Shown here: one piece after another, positions 44,015-54,068 of the stretch | How positions within the stretch are numbered: position 1 is the first letter of the stretch | How the letters are laid out: each line of letters starts with the position of its first letter | Notes under the pieces: model-generated | Databases searched by the model: none | What the model saw: only the letters and a program-made list of their open reading frames with translations | Told to the model about the DNA's origin: nothing | Assembly: GCA_963971575.1 (NCBI GenBank) | Contig: OZ020623.1 | Span: 12,712,980-12,776,979, forward strand | Source of the DNA: Liopterus haemorrhoidalis | Taxonomy: Eukaryota; Arthropoda; Insecta; Coleoptera; Dytiscidae | Reading direction: 5' to 3' | DNA: 64,000 nt | Position numbers and translations under genes: made by a program

Positions 44015-44678
44015 TGTAACTTTTACTAAGGTGTTTTAAGGATTTTTGCCTTTTGACCTGTAATATCACCCATTAAAAAAGAAATAAGAATACCGTAAAC
44101 ACCCTGTATATACCGAAATTTCATTATTAAAGTATTTATTTAATTTGTTAATGCTCTTTTCGAAAGGCATCTATTTGAAAATTGTCAAAAAATTGTATTT
44201 ATATTTTTAACATTTATTTTTTAGGGCACATAAAAATGAAAAGACAGACAAAGTAAGCAGACAAATCTGTCAGAATGTTGTTGGAATGAATCCTAAAAGA
44301 ATTGGCGATACCAACAGAGACATACCAAACAAAAATGCAGATGATGAGACATGTTTAATTTTTCAAGATTTCGTTGCCGATGAAGAATTAAAAATTGCAC
44401 AAGTTTTAAATGAGTATGAAATGGAGATCATCGACTTCAAAAGAATGGAATGTGGAGAAAAAGATATACGTGGGATTCCGTTAGATCATGTTGAGACATG
44501 TCAATAAATATTTAATAAATAGATTAGATTTGTACTGTATACTGTTTTAAACCGTTGATTTTGTTATTATACAGATATTTAATTATATAATGTATTTTTG
44601 AGTTTATTGATTTTTCACAACAATTGCTCGAATAATTTCTAGCTGTTTCACGATTTCTTACGATATACAGTGGTTACC
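44015..44678 (+). repeat. Segmental duplicate of the EF-Ts terminal exon region
   Basis: Matches 33107-33793 in the same orientation, including intron end, exon and 3' UTR, with only scattered substitutions and small deletions. A ~15-base deletion removes the second AATAAA of the original. Sequence outside these limits is unrelated. The two copies are 10.9 kb apart and bracket the whole NB-ARC candidate gene. Confidence 0.92.
44225..44507 (+). pseudogene. Orphan copy of EF-Ts terminal exon, still open
   Basis: The acceptor TTTTTTAG, phase and stop are all preserved. About four amino-acid changes relative to 33319-33601 are visible: His-to-Asn in QICQNVVG, Ala-to-Thr in RIGDTNRD, Thr-to-Ala in NKNADDE, and Glu-to-Lys in GEKDIRG. 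There are no stops or shifts. Alone it lacks exons 1-3, so it is a gene fragment, unless spliced as an alternative last exon to EF-Ts exon 3, which the phase allows. The NB-ARC gene ends upstream with its own stop, so fusion with it is unlikely. Confidence 0.75.
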
Positions 44679-45179
44679 ATGAGTATGGAAACTTTGTTTT
44701 TCCTAATAAAAATTAAATTATTATATACATTTTTTTTGTTGTAATTTGTGTATAAATTCAAGAGAAAAAAGAAATGTTTTGCAACAATTAGAATATATTA
44801 TTTTTACGTATTCAGTATTTTACAGTGAAATTTTAAAATGCGCCTGGCCAAAAAGTGTGGAAACCTTATCAAACATACTCTATAAGCAATAGCCAGCTTG
44901 TTGAATTGAAGATTTTAGTATAAAATTTATTCATTATTGTATTGACGTGTTTTATAGCAGCGTTTCTCAACCGGGGGGCCGCGAAATCATACAAGATCGA
45001 AACATGAAAATATAATAAAAATGCACTCAATCTTACAAGATATAAATTTTATTCATATTTATAAATACGAGTATCTTATATTGATATTCATAAAAATATA
45101 CCTTTCACAACATAAATAAAATAAATATTCTATTTATTTTTATACTTAATATACTTATTTTGACAACTAATTTAAACTA

Positions 45180-45329
45180 CAGGCTATTTCAAATGTTTAA
45201 GTTGTCACTAGCTAACTTTATAATGAGTAAATGGGCTTTTACTAAACAAAATGATCAAAAGCTTCATTTAATCGATAAAAATTATTAGATTTGAAAATCT
45301 AGTTCCGCTTTAACAAAAGAAACAGACTA
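45180..45329. mobile_element. Deleted CAGTCTGTTCC-family MITE
   Basis: CAGGCTATTTCAAATGTTTA at 45180 and AACAGACT near 45328 with TA on both sides. At 150 bp it is a strongly shortened member of the MITE family, nested in the hAT MITE. Confidence 0.6.
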
Positions 45330-45874
45330 TAAGTAGACTATATCAAGATCAAATAAATTGTATGAGTCGGTTAATGGGTTAGCGTTGGAGGCACTTATTT
45401 TCAAGTTGTGCTTTGAAGTAGGTACGATTTGAAAGTGCAATATTTGTTATTATATATTTTTTTAATTGCTCTCCGAACTACAGGTAACTCAAGAGTAAGG
45501 ATGCGAATGTGTTTAAATTAAAATGGAAGACACTTTGAACATTTGTAAATAAAAATACTTTACTTTCAAGTCGTTATAGGGACTATAATCGTCATTTAAA
45601 AATATCACAGTTTTTTGTCAACCGTAAAATATATTAAAAAAATGTTCAAGGAAAAGTTGTTGAAAAGCTCTATCCAAAGATATCCAATATGACATACATT
45701 CCTATTTAAAAATTCGAAATTGTCCTTGATGTCCTGTAATTCTGGTTTTTTCCGGAAAATTTCAATAATACCATTCAATTTTGTGGATAAATTTTAGTTC
45801 AAAATTTTTGGCGTGAGTGACGTGTGAGCAACGTCGTCTTTTCGAAAAAGCTCGTGTTCCAATCCATGTTATCT

Positions 45875-45876
<2 letters not shown>

Positions 45877-45963
<87 letters not shown>
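45877..45963. repeat. (TA)n microsatellite
   Basis: An uninterrupted AT/TA run of about 85 bases. All open frames crossing it (Tyr-Ile repeats) are meaningless. Length is likely polymorphic. Confidence 0.97.
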
Positions 45964-45965
<2 letters not shown>

Positions 45966-46268
45966 GGGGGTCGCAGACAATATTTATATAATTTGGGGAG
46001 TCCCAGGCCATAAAAGGTTGAGAAGCACTGGTATAGAATATATTAGGTATATGTCCGAGAAGTTGGGGGCCCCTTACGGATCTGGGGCCCAGGGCTTAAG
46101 CCCTATTAGCCCGTATGTAGATCCGCCACTAGTTGTACAATAATTGTACCTAAATTAATTTTGATATATTAAATACATAAGCATAACACGTTGAATTTAT
46201 GTGCATATAACAAAAGTTTCCATATTTAGAGCCAGCACTGTAATTAAAATAAAATTTTGATTGGGTTT

Positions 46269-46463
46269 TTACATTAACTTTAATTTAGAAAATTTTCCTA
46301 AAATTACAGAAAATTCCTGTTCAAGAGAATATAATCCAGAACGTAAACATTTTTTAAATACTTCTATTTCTCTTTTCGCCTTTTGAAATTTTGTTTTTCC
46401 TTTATTCCGTACTGCCAATTTCGAAAACTTCTTCATAATATTAAACACATCTCGTCTATAATC
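46269..46463 (-). CDS. Unrecognised protein, terminal exon
   Basis: Encodes DYRRDVFNIMKKFSKLAVRN, then KGKTKFQKAKREIEVFKKC and ends SKLKLM before the stop at 46271-46269: a very basic, helical C-terminus of 64 residues. The acceptor TTATTTGCAG is above 46463. It joins in phase 0 to the exon at 46517-46750. The function is unknown. The basic composition suggests nucleic-acid binding, but that is speculation. Confidence 0.5.
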   Translation of the reverse strand, partial: DYRRDVFNIMKKFSKLAVRNKGKTKFQKAKREIEVFKKCLRSGLYSLEQEFSVILGKFSKLKLM

Positions 46464-46516
46464 CTGCAAATAATTTACATCAGCTAATAATTAAAATAAA
46501 CGTTAAACTAAAAAAC

Positions 46517-46750
46517 TTTTTTAGTAATTCTTGGTTGACGAGTCTTCCAAAGCCACATCCTGCAGTCCTTTTTCCAAATTGGTGCTATTTCTGATTGAGA
46601 ATAACGTTTCCCTTGAAATGTTAACATATCTTCATACACCATGAATGGTTCGAAAGAATTTATTTGTTTCGTCCATATGTAAAATATTGCATTTTCTTTT
46701 GGGCTATCTTTATCAGAGTGTCCGTCTTCTTCATGATCTTGGTGGCCATG
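46517..46750 (-). CDS. Unrecognised protein, middle exon (His/Asp-rich start)
   Basis: 78 codons, starting HGHQDHEEDGHSDKDSPKEN, then AIFYIWTKQINSFEPFMVYE and CRMWLWKTRQPRITKK. The acceptor TTTATTTACAG is above 46750. The donor is weak (GTTTTT); reading on would stop two codons later, after VF, so either splicing at this site or a short alternative end is possible. Ile-Phe-Tyr-Ile-Trp and Trp-Leu-Trp segments suggest a folded domain. I do not recognise the family. Confidence 0.5.
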
Positions 46751-46756
46751 CTGTAA

Positions 46757-46915
46757 ATAAAAAATTTATGTGAAGTGTTAATTTTCACACATTTGGTATT
46801 TAAGTGCAAGAAGCCAACATAATGCTGGATGTCTAGAAATATTTTTAGGGTTTGTAGGTATGTAAATATTGTAAATAAACGGCTAAACCAAGAGAGTTGA
46901 AATTTCGCATGCTTA
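46757..46915. repeat. Dispersed repeat plus inverted LINE tail
   Basis: 46757-46842 matches the GTGAA...TTTTCACAC repeat of 26519 and 27200. 46843-46915 is a shortened inverted copy of the LINE tail at 28380-28485 (TTTTTAGGGTTTGTAGGTAT...). Together they abut the acceptor of the unrecognised gene. Confidence 0.5.
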
Positions 46916-47316
46916 TTGTCAACTGACAATAACTCAAGCGCCTCTAGTGAGATTTTGAGAAACTGATGGTTGTAGGATAGTCGAGTTTGTGACAAGCATG
47001 GGAATATGTTCTTAGAAGTGGAAAGACAGGTAAAGACCATTTTAGAGTGTGTTCCTGTGTGTTTTAATAAATATCACATGAAGATACCATTGAACCTGTC
47101 AAAAATATCCTACCAAAGTCAGCCATGATGTGAATGCAGTAGCGCCTCTATCGGTAGTATCAGATGCAAATACTTTCTGCTTATAGGGATTTGCAGCTAA
47201 GCACCCTACCATCTGGTGAGCGTTTCATGAACTTGTGTACATCAGATAACATTTCGTTTTGTGTATTGGTTTTGTATGAAGTTTGTTTTTAAAGTTTTAT
47301 TATAATCATTGAAAAA

Positions 47317-47548
47317 TGTATAATACATATTGTTGTGTGCCTATGTGCAATTCATTGAAAAGAAGAAACCCGGAAATATCGTTTCATTTGTTTCCACTAA
47401 TATCAGACACCGTACGGTTCGAAACAAAATTGGGAAAGCAAGAGGTTAGGAATCGACGCGATGTTTAGATAAACAATTTAAAAATTGGAAAAAAAGTGAG
47501 CCCTTATATCAAAGTTTGCTCATTACATTTTAATGATAGTGACTACAA
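47317..47548 (+). pseudogene. THAP zinc-finger remnant
   Basis: From the ATG at 47317: MYNTYCCVPMCNSLKRRNPE, then ISFHLFPL, and after one stop VCSLHFNDSDYKK. The C-x4-C pair near the start, the FHLFP block and the C-S-L-H-F-x-x-S-D-Y end are THAP signatures. THAP domains bind DNA in transposases (P, Kolobok) and in host factors. One in-frame stop breaks it. Its end overlaps, on the opposite strand, the SWIM-family fragment at 47530-47745. Confidence 0.65.
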
Positions 47549-47745
47549 AAAATATTTTCAATTTTGTATTTATTATCGCATATCTTGAAAATTCCTGTTA
47601 TTGTGTGTGGGTTTATAATGCACAAGTCTCTAGGCATAATGCATAAATCTTTATGAACTCTGTTTTTTTCAGTGACTCCACACAATATTATATGCCCAGC
47701 ATTGTAGATTTCCACCCCTTGGTAAACAACACGGGAATTATTATA
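47530..47745 (-). pseudogene. SWIM-protein family fragment 1
   Basis: Minus-strand reading NSRVVYQGVEIYNAGHIILC then GVTEKN, followed by IINPHTITGIFKI. The G-x-E-x-x-N-A-G-H-I-I-L-C-G segment is the region preceding the SWIM zinc finger in a large family of insect transposon-associated proteins. The finger itself is not present. Related pieces lie at 48515-49042 and 52965-53200. Confidence 0.55.
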
Positions 47746-48514
47746 TCCCCCAATATAGTTAAAATAATCGACAATGGAAAATCGCCATAACTTAAAACCA
47801 GATCACAAAATGTAGTATTTTAGATGTTTACAAGTGTTGTCACTTCACAAAATCAAAAAATCCCAAACAATTATTTATTTTTTGTCGTTTTTTGATACAC
47901 TTTTCGCTATTATTTACTAGTAAATGTCAAGTGGTATCTGATTTAGAATGATTTCAAAAAAATCCGCGTGGCGCTACGATCTTAAAATTTTTCCCCTATA
48001 TCAGAAGAAGAAAGTGACGAAGAACACTGTACTAAAGATTTAGAAGAATTGGAATTTTTATATAATCTGTCTAAAACGACAAAAAGGGTGAAAATAATGA
48101 ATTATGCGAAAAATGTAGTAAAAAATTATAACGATATGGATTTTCAAGCACAAAATTATTGTTAGGAATTGCCATATATACAAATTTGAGATAAACAGGG
48201 CGTGACAGCAGAAAATCATTACGTCAAATGTCAAATTGTGATGTTAACCTCTCTAGCTCTAGCAGAAACGGCTTAAGAAACGGTTTGCTAGATTTGTGCT
48301 TTATGTGCTAGATCTAGCGCTGAATTAAGAAACATGCCCTATATGCTAGTAATTGGATACAACAATGCCCGATGGCGGCGCTACGAGCGCTGTGAACAGC
48401 TGATTGAAACGAGTAATGTGAAAGTTGTCCATATTTGTTTACATGTTAAATCATCGATTTGCAATGGATAATAAACAGCTATCCTTATTAAATTATTTAA
48501 TTTTTTTAAGTGCA

Positions 48515-49042
48515 ACACCTTCTTCTAGGTGTGTAGTTGAAGGAGAAGAGTTGTTAAACGCCGGAAATCTTATGTTGTGCGGAATTTTGGACAAAAATGA
48601 TGAGCATGTCGACATATGTGGGTTATGTTTACAAACAAGCAGTTTGAGAACACCACCTCACGAAGTCACTGGGAAATTAAAATTTAGTAATGATGTTGAA
48701 GTTTTAAATATGTCCTGCACATGTAAAGCAGGAACTACATGCAAACACATTTCAGCTATCCTATTATTTTGTGCCAGGTGGTTAACAAACCAAAATGAAA
48801 GAAGCCAAGATCAGGGCATTGATTGATTGTGAAATATTTGATTTATCTTTTTTTTGTGTGGTTTCTGTTGGTTTTACTTTTTGTTCCAGAAACAATATAT
48901 TGAGTATGGAAATATTAACCAGCACAGATTTAAAATGCCTGTGGTCTACTTTTAAGAAACCTGTCTTACAACAGTATGAACCGAAACCACTGTTAGAAAC
49001 TCCTTGCCTAAATAAATTGATTAAAAACCAAAGCAGGCACTG
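48515..49042 (+). pseudogene. SWIM zinc-finger protein fragment 2
   Basis: Reads SSRCVVEGEELLNAGNLMLC, then LCLQTSSLRTPPHEV and the SWIM finger MSCTCKAGTTCKHISAILLF, with ligands C-x-C-x5-C-x-H. A short intron-like gap ends at TTTGTTCCAG (48890), after which STDLKCLWSTFKKPVLQQYE and PKPLLETPC continue the family sequence to a stop at 49041-49043. The surrounding GCGCTACGAGCGCTG (48379) and TAGCGCTGTTGAGC (49532) may be remnants of inverted ends. It could be a small expressed gene; neighbouring fragments favour a mobile origin. Confidence 0.6.
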
Positions 49043-49129
49043 AAAGTTCAGTGAAAATGTATTAGAAAAGCTGCGTACAGAATTTGAGACCGCTTGCCCT
49101 AATTCTGCATTAAAATTACCCGGGTAGAT

Positions 49130-49715
49130 ATTTAATTATGTTCGAGAAGGATTTTTATAATTTAGTGTTTGTTTTTTATTTAATTTGTTTAATAAATACT
49201 AGTTTGTTATTATCACTTCCACAGCACCAAATTTATTAACAGTTCACAAATTGTTTCTCATTTGGAAAATAGTGGAAGTAAATATTTTTGTTACTTCCTT
49301 TTCTAGAGTGACAGCCAAACACACACCAATTTGTGTTATAATAACTCATTATAACATAAAGTAATATAAAAAAGAATAATAATTGCTATCAAAAGTTAAT
49401 ATAACAAACAAACTGCAACACTAACTTTTAAAAGCAATACAAACTACACGAGAAAACACATGTAAACCAGATGTAAACAATAAACTATTACTCGTTTCGC
49501 TTAGTTCAGTTATCGTCCGCTTGGCGTCACTTCATAGCGCTGTTGAGCCCAATATGTTTGTTCGTAGAGCTACCTCTAACAGTTCATATCATCAAACGCA
49601 TGCGTAAACTACGTAGGCGTGGATTAAAATAAATCTGCGCTTGCGTTGACAATAATAAAACGTCTAAAATAGCTCTACGAACAAAGCTAATATTATTATT
49701 GTGTACAATACATAC
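49130..49715. other. No gene recognised
   Basis: Between the SWIM fragment and the unrecognised minus-strand exon. It contains ACTCGTTTCGCTTAGTTCAG near 49491, a complement of sequence near 48405, so it may hold the right end of the SWIM-carrying element. The stretch 49560-49690 repeats GTAGAGCTA/TAGCTCTACGAACAAA in inverted form. Nothing else. Confidence 0.4.
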
Positions 49716-49869
49716 TAATCTGTAATTTTCTTGTACACCATCGGTAAAGGAATGTGATTCTCTCAAGATCTTGCCATTTCCCATGTAACTAACATTAATA
49801 GATGAGCAGGATTTTCTGAAATTATTAGAACTTATAACATCACTTTGGTTTTTGTAGGTATCCATATTT
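49716..49869 (-). CDS. Unrecognised protein, first coding exon
   Basis: The acceptor TATTCAAACAG is above 49869, with ATG at 49865 after four exon bases, and 50 codons: MDTYKNQSDVISSNNFRKSC, then SSINVSYMGNGKILRESHSF, ending NYRL at a GTATGT donor (49715). Phase 0 matches the exon at 46750, giving a candidate 192-residue protein over three exons with a 3-kb intron holding THAP and SWIM debris. A 5' UTR exon must lie further right. Ser/Asn-rich start, acidic His-rich middle, basic end. Family unknown. Confidence 0.45.
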
Positions 49870-50164
49870 CTGTTTGAATAATGAAAGGAATGAAAAATTA
49901 CATGAATATATAAATAAAAATAAACTGAAATAAAATTTATGTATGATAAAAAAGTGTCAGAATGACAAGCACAAACAAAATACGATCACTAATTATGGAT
50001 ACTTCGATTTTAAGAATGTCATCTGTATTGCCACTTAAGAGAATGTTACACAATACATGCATAAAAATCACTGTATTTATAAATAATTCATAGAGTATCA
50101 AATTTAGAATAAAATAATACAGCAGAATCAAAAAATGATATAAGATTGTAATAAAAAAATATTG

Positions 50165-52901
50165 TACATATATAATTAGCTACCGTGTGTTAGTGATTAT
50201 GTAACACTGTGACGTAATTTTTCCTAAGGTTCTCGTGATTGGCTAACTGGGAAACAGGGTGTTCCCAGTTTGATTTGATTGACAGGTATTTTGCAGATTT
50301 ATTCTCTAAGAATCTACGAATATAATTACATATAGAAATTTGTAGGATTTCGTAGGCATAAACAAGAAACTCTAGATACTCCTATATCATTTGACTGATA
50401 TCAACAATATTTTGCAGATTTATTCTCTAAGAAACTGCGAATAAAATAACATATAGAAATGTCTAGAGTTTCGTAGGTATAAACAAGAAACTATATACAC
50501 TGCTATATCCTTCGACCAATATGAATAATATTTTTCAGATTTATTTTCTTAGAATTTACAAATATAATTATTTACAGAAATATCTAGGGTTTCGTAGGCA
50601 TAAACAATAAAGTGTAGACTCTGCTATATCCTTTGACCAATATGAACAATATTTTGCAGATATATTCTCTAAGAATCTACAAATATAATTACATACATAA
50701 ATGTCTAGGGTTTCGTAGGCATAAACAAGAGACTCCTATATCCTTTGACCGATATGAACAATATTTTGCAGATTTATTCTCTAAGAATCCGCGGATAAAA
50801 TAACATACAGAAATATTGTCAAATATATGAAATAATTTAAATATTGTTATAAATGAATTTAAATACAAATTAAACTAAATACAACTCTGTTAATTTACAA
50901 ATTTAGTTAATTTATAAATTATCAGATTGTCACGGATACAGGGCATCCACATCTTAGGAATAGCTTACTATGCACTAAACTGACCCGTGTTTTAACACGT
51001 AACTCTTGTCATGAAATTCTTCCACGGATTGTTTTTATATATTTCATATATAAGGAACTAAAAGTTCTTAAAGATAAGGAAGTAAGAAGTAGTAATTAGT
51101 AATCAGTACTCTTGCGACTATTATCAATTGTGCATTGACCAACGATGGGCCTACAAAGCCGTGGTTATGTAAGTACAGTTTAAAATTATATTTTTGTATT
51201 TGCTCCAGATGTGTCTCACAACTTTAATGGAATTTATTCCATTTAAGTAAAACTCTTACGATCCGGAATTAATTAAGTTAATTCAATTATTGTGTCACTA
51301 GGTTGTACCTAAGCCCTACCTAGAGCCCTTATTTTAAGTTATTATTGTTTGTCCAATGATAGGGACTAATTATTATTATGCTATGAATTGTTCATTATAA
51401 TTTGTCGGTATACAGAGTGATAAATTCAGTCTCGATACTTTAATTTCATTGTTGAACGACAACGATTTATCGATTTGTGTATCGACTTGTATTGTATTAA
51501 GGTGTTATTTAATTAGTACACCCCTAATCTGGCGTGGCCAGTATTGTAGTAATTATAAATTGTATTCTTTTATTCCTATTAATAAATTAGTATATAGAAT
51601 TTATATTCTTTTATTCATACAAACCCCCCAAAACCAACCTAGGCGTGACAATATCTACGGTTTCGTAGATATAAATAAGAAACTCTAGACACTCCTATAT
51701 TCTTTGATCGATATGAAAAACATTTTGCAAATTTATTCTCTAAAAATCTGCGGATAAAACATCGTATAGAAATATCTAGAGTTTCGTAGGCATAAATAAG
51801 AAACTGTAGACACTTCTATATTATTTGTTCGATATGAAAAATATTTTGCAGATTTATTATTTAAAAATCTTTGGATAAAATAACCTCTAGGAATGTATAG
51901 GGTTTCGTGGGCATAAACAAGAAACCCTAGGGTACTCCTATATCCTTTGACCGATATGAACAGTATTTTTCAGATTTATTTTCTAAGATTCTACGAATAT
52001 AATTATATGCATATATGTCTAGAGTTTCGTAGGCATAAACAAGAGACTCTAGATACTCCTGTTTCCATTGACCGATATAAACAATATTTTGCAGATTTAT
52101 TCTCTAAGAATCTATGAATATAATTACATACATAACTGCCTAGGGTTTCGTAGCCATAAACAAGAGACTCTAGATACTCCTGTTTCCTTTGACCGATATG
52201 AACAATATTTTGCAAATTTATTCTCTGAGAATCTACGAATATAATTACATAAATAAATATCTAGGGATTCGTAGTCATAAACAAGAGACTGTAGATACTC
52301 CTGTTTCCTTTGACCGATATGAACAATATTTTGCAGATTTATTCTCTAAGAAACTGCGGATAAAATTTTATATATATCTGTTTTGGATTTCGTAGGCATA
52401 AACGAGAAACTCTAAACAAGCCTATATCCTTTAACTGATATGAACAATATTTTGCAGATTTATTCTCTAAGTATCTACGAATATAATTACATATAGAAAT
52501 GTCTAGGGTTTTGTAGGCATAAATTAACGTCTCAAATTATTTTTAGTTTTAACAATATAAATGTAATGTACTAAGTAAAAATTAATCGTTTTCTCATCTT
52601 AAAAAGTTAATGAATAAATAATCTAACTATATAATTAGCAAGTGTCTGTATGTAGTGTCGGTAACATTATGACGTCAATTTTTCTAAATTTCTCGTGATT
52701 GGCTAACTGGGGACACCATGTTTCTTGATTGGCTGACAGGTGGCGCCCTCTCCCGTGATTAGCTAACTGGTGATATCCTGTCCCATTGTTCGCAGACTGG
52801 CGACGAAATTAGGATACGTTAAAAAATAAAACCAAATACACATACAAACAATTGAAATTTTTATATTATAAATCCGTCATTGTTGACGGGTAATAACCTA
52901 G
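50165..52901 (+). mobile_element. Helitron-like element with satellite, inverted copy
   Basis: Plus-strand counterpart of 36133-38346: starts near ATATATAATTAGCTACCG, includes GTGATTGGCTAACTGGG, then ~121-bp satellite units (about ten, irregular), then a second start-like segment (AATTAGCAAGTGTCTG at 52635) and the hairpin CCGTCATTGTTGACGGGTAA before CCTAG with CTAG at 52898-52901. The two start-like segments are direct repeats bracketing the array. A solo LTR interrupts the array at 50817-51650. No helicase gene. Confidence 0.7.
50817..51650. mobile_element. Solo LTR inside the satellite
   Basis: Starts TGTCAAATATATG, ends AGGCGTGACA; terminal TGTCA/TGACA inversion; 4-bp duplication ATAT at 50813-50816 and 51651-51654. 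Removing it restores a normal satellite unit across GAAATATCTACGGTTTCGTAG. It contains TATATAAGG at about 51049, a plausible LTR promoter. 834 bp, no coding region. Confidence 0.8.
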
Positions 52902-52964
52902 TATAATAATAATTGTAAAGACGTAGAAATATTTTTATTGTAGTTTTTTTTTTTTTGTATGTAA

Positions 52965-53200
52965 TAGGCACATAATTTTATGTGGTACATCAGAAGCTGA
53001 CTGTCAGTCATCTAAATTTACAATATATACATTCTGTTTGCAAACAAGTGCATTATGTTCATTGCCTCATGAAATAAAATTAGTTTTAGTTCGACAGGGG
53101 CAGCTAAAAGTTAAATATGCAGCTGTAAAGGTGCAAGCATATTGCACTTTTGTTTTTCTGCGACAAATGCAAAGAACAGAATCGTACAGTATCACTTATT
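52965..53200 (+). pseudogene. SWIM-protein family fragment 3
   Basis: Reads HIILCGTSEADCQSSKFTIY and CLQTSALCSLPHEIKL, then LKVKYAAVKVQAY. This is the pre-finger region of the same family as 47530 and 48515. No start, finger or end. It lies just outside the right end of the Helitron-like element. Confidence 0.55.
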
Positions 53201-53415
53201 TCTTTGCCGTAACTCAAAATATATTCCCACGCCTGTTTGGCCTTGCCGGTCCGCGAAATTTTTGTAGGTCGGTTGCCGGTCCGCCATGAAAAAAGGTTAG
53301 GAAATACTGCCTTAGACCAGTGTTCTTCAACCCGTGGTCCGCAGAAAATTCCTACCGGTCCGCGAAAACTTTCGACCGAATCATGTAGATGCACACTTCT
53401 ATTCAGGAGTATATA

Positions 53416-53822
53416 CAGTCTGTTCCAAACGCTTAGGCGGAACTAAATGGGAATTTCGTTCTTTTAGGTTGTCACGACAAGGGACCTTGCTTGGGTTATT
53501 TCATTTTTCACGTTGCGATGTCAAAATTTAAAATTACAACAATGAAACCATGGAAACGAATGACCTATGTCAAAATTAAATTATTTTTTTAATATATTTT
53601 AATGACAAAAAAATTAATAAATGGGAAATTTGTATTAAGAATGACACAAAAAATCAAAATATAAAGAAAATAACAATTTAAAATGATATTAACCTTAACA
53701 AAAAATGTGTATTGTAAGTATGATTTACAAAGCTTAAACAAAACGGCCGAAAGGCACGATTTAAACGATGAAAGTAACTAGATTGCAAAATCTAGTTCCG
53801 CTTAACCGTTTGGAACAGACTG
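53416..53822. mobile_element. CAGTCTGTTCC-family MITE, copy 4
   Basis: CAGTCTGTTCCAAACGCTTA at 53416 and complement ending 53822, TA at 53414-53415 and 53823-53824. 407 bp. Immediately followed by the inverted counterpart of 22430-22570, see next entry. Confidence 0.88.
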
Positions 53823-54068
53823 TATTTAGTGTAGTCGTTATGTGCTGCCATCTGTATAGAGTTTGAAGGGGGATATTGTAAACATTGTCCATAATGGATA
53901 TATTGGAATAAATATTAATTTATATTTATTTATCTGCTGAACTCATGAACAGTTAACAAAGGTCCACTGTTTTCTTGCTCAAACAAAATGGTCGAAAAGC
54001 ACGATTTAAAAGATGAAAGTAACTAGATTGCAAAATTTAGTTCCGCTTAACCGTTTGGAACAGACTGT
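53823..54068 (-). mobile_element. Remnant: HTH-exon flank plus MITE right arm
   Basis: 53825-53970 is the complement of 22425-22570 (end of the transposase HTH exon and its donor). 53970-54068 is the right arm of a CAGTCTGTTCC MITE ending CAGACTGTA. The order arm - HTH exon flank - complete MITE suggests a larger element of this family in which a smaller relative is inserted or from which the MITE was derived. Confidence 0.6.

Larger units (their letters stand above)
44958..46030. mobile_element. hAT MITE with (TA)n core
   Basis: Ends CAGCGTTTCTCAACC at 44958 and complement GGTTGAGAAGCACTG ending 46030 (one mismatch), the common hAT terminus. The interior has GGGGGGCCGCGAAATC left and GGGGGGTCGCAGACAA right. 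A smaller MITE lies at 45180-45329 and a long TA run at 45877-45963. Flanking 8-mers do not match well, so the target duplication has decayed. Confidence 0.75.

Noticed and set aside
44225..44507. Independent second EF-Ts gene
   Set aside because: Only the last exon is present; exons 1-3 are not duplicated in this window.
45762..46143. Three overlapping open frames of Tyr-Ile repeats
   Set aside because: They are translations of the (TA)n run in a hAT MITE; no start context, no family similarity.
53104..53531. Open frames on both strands around the hAT left end
   Set aside because: They run through hAT terminal and MITE sequence.
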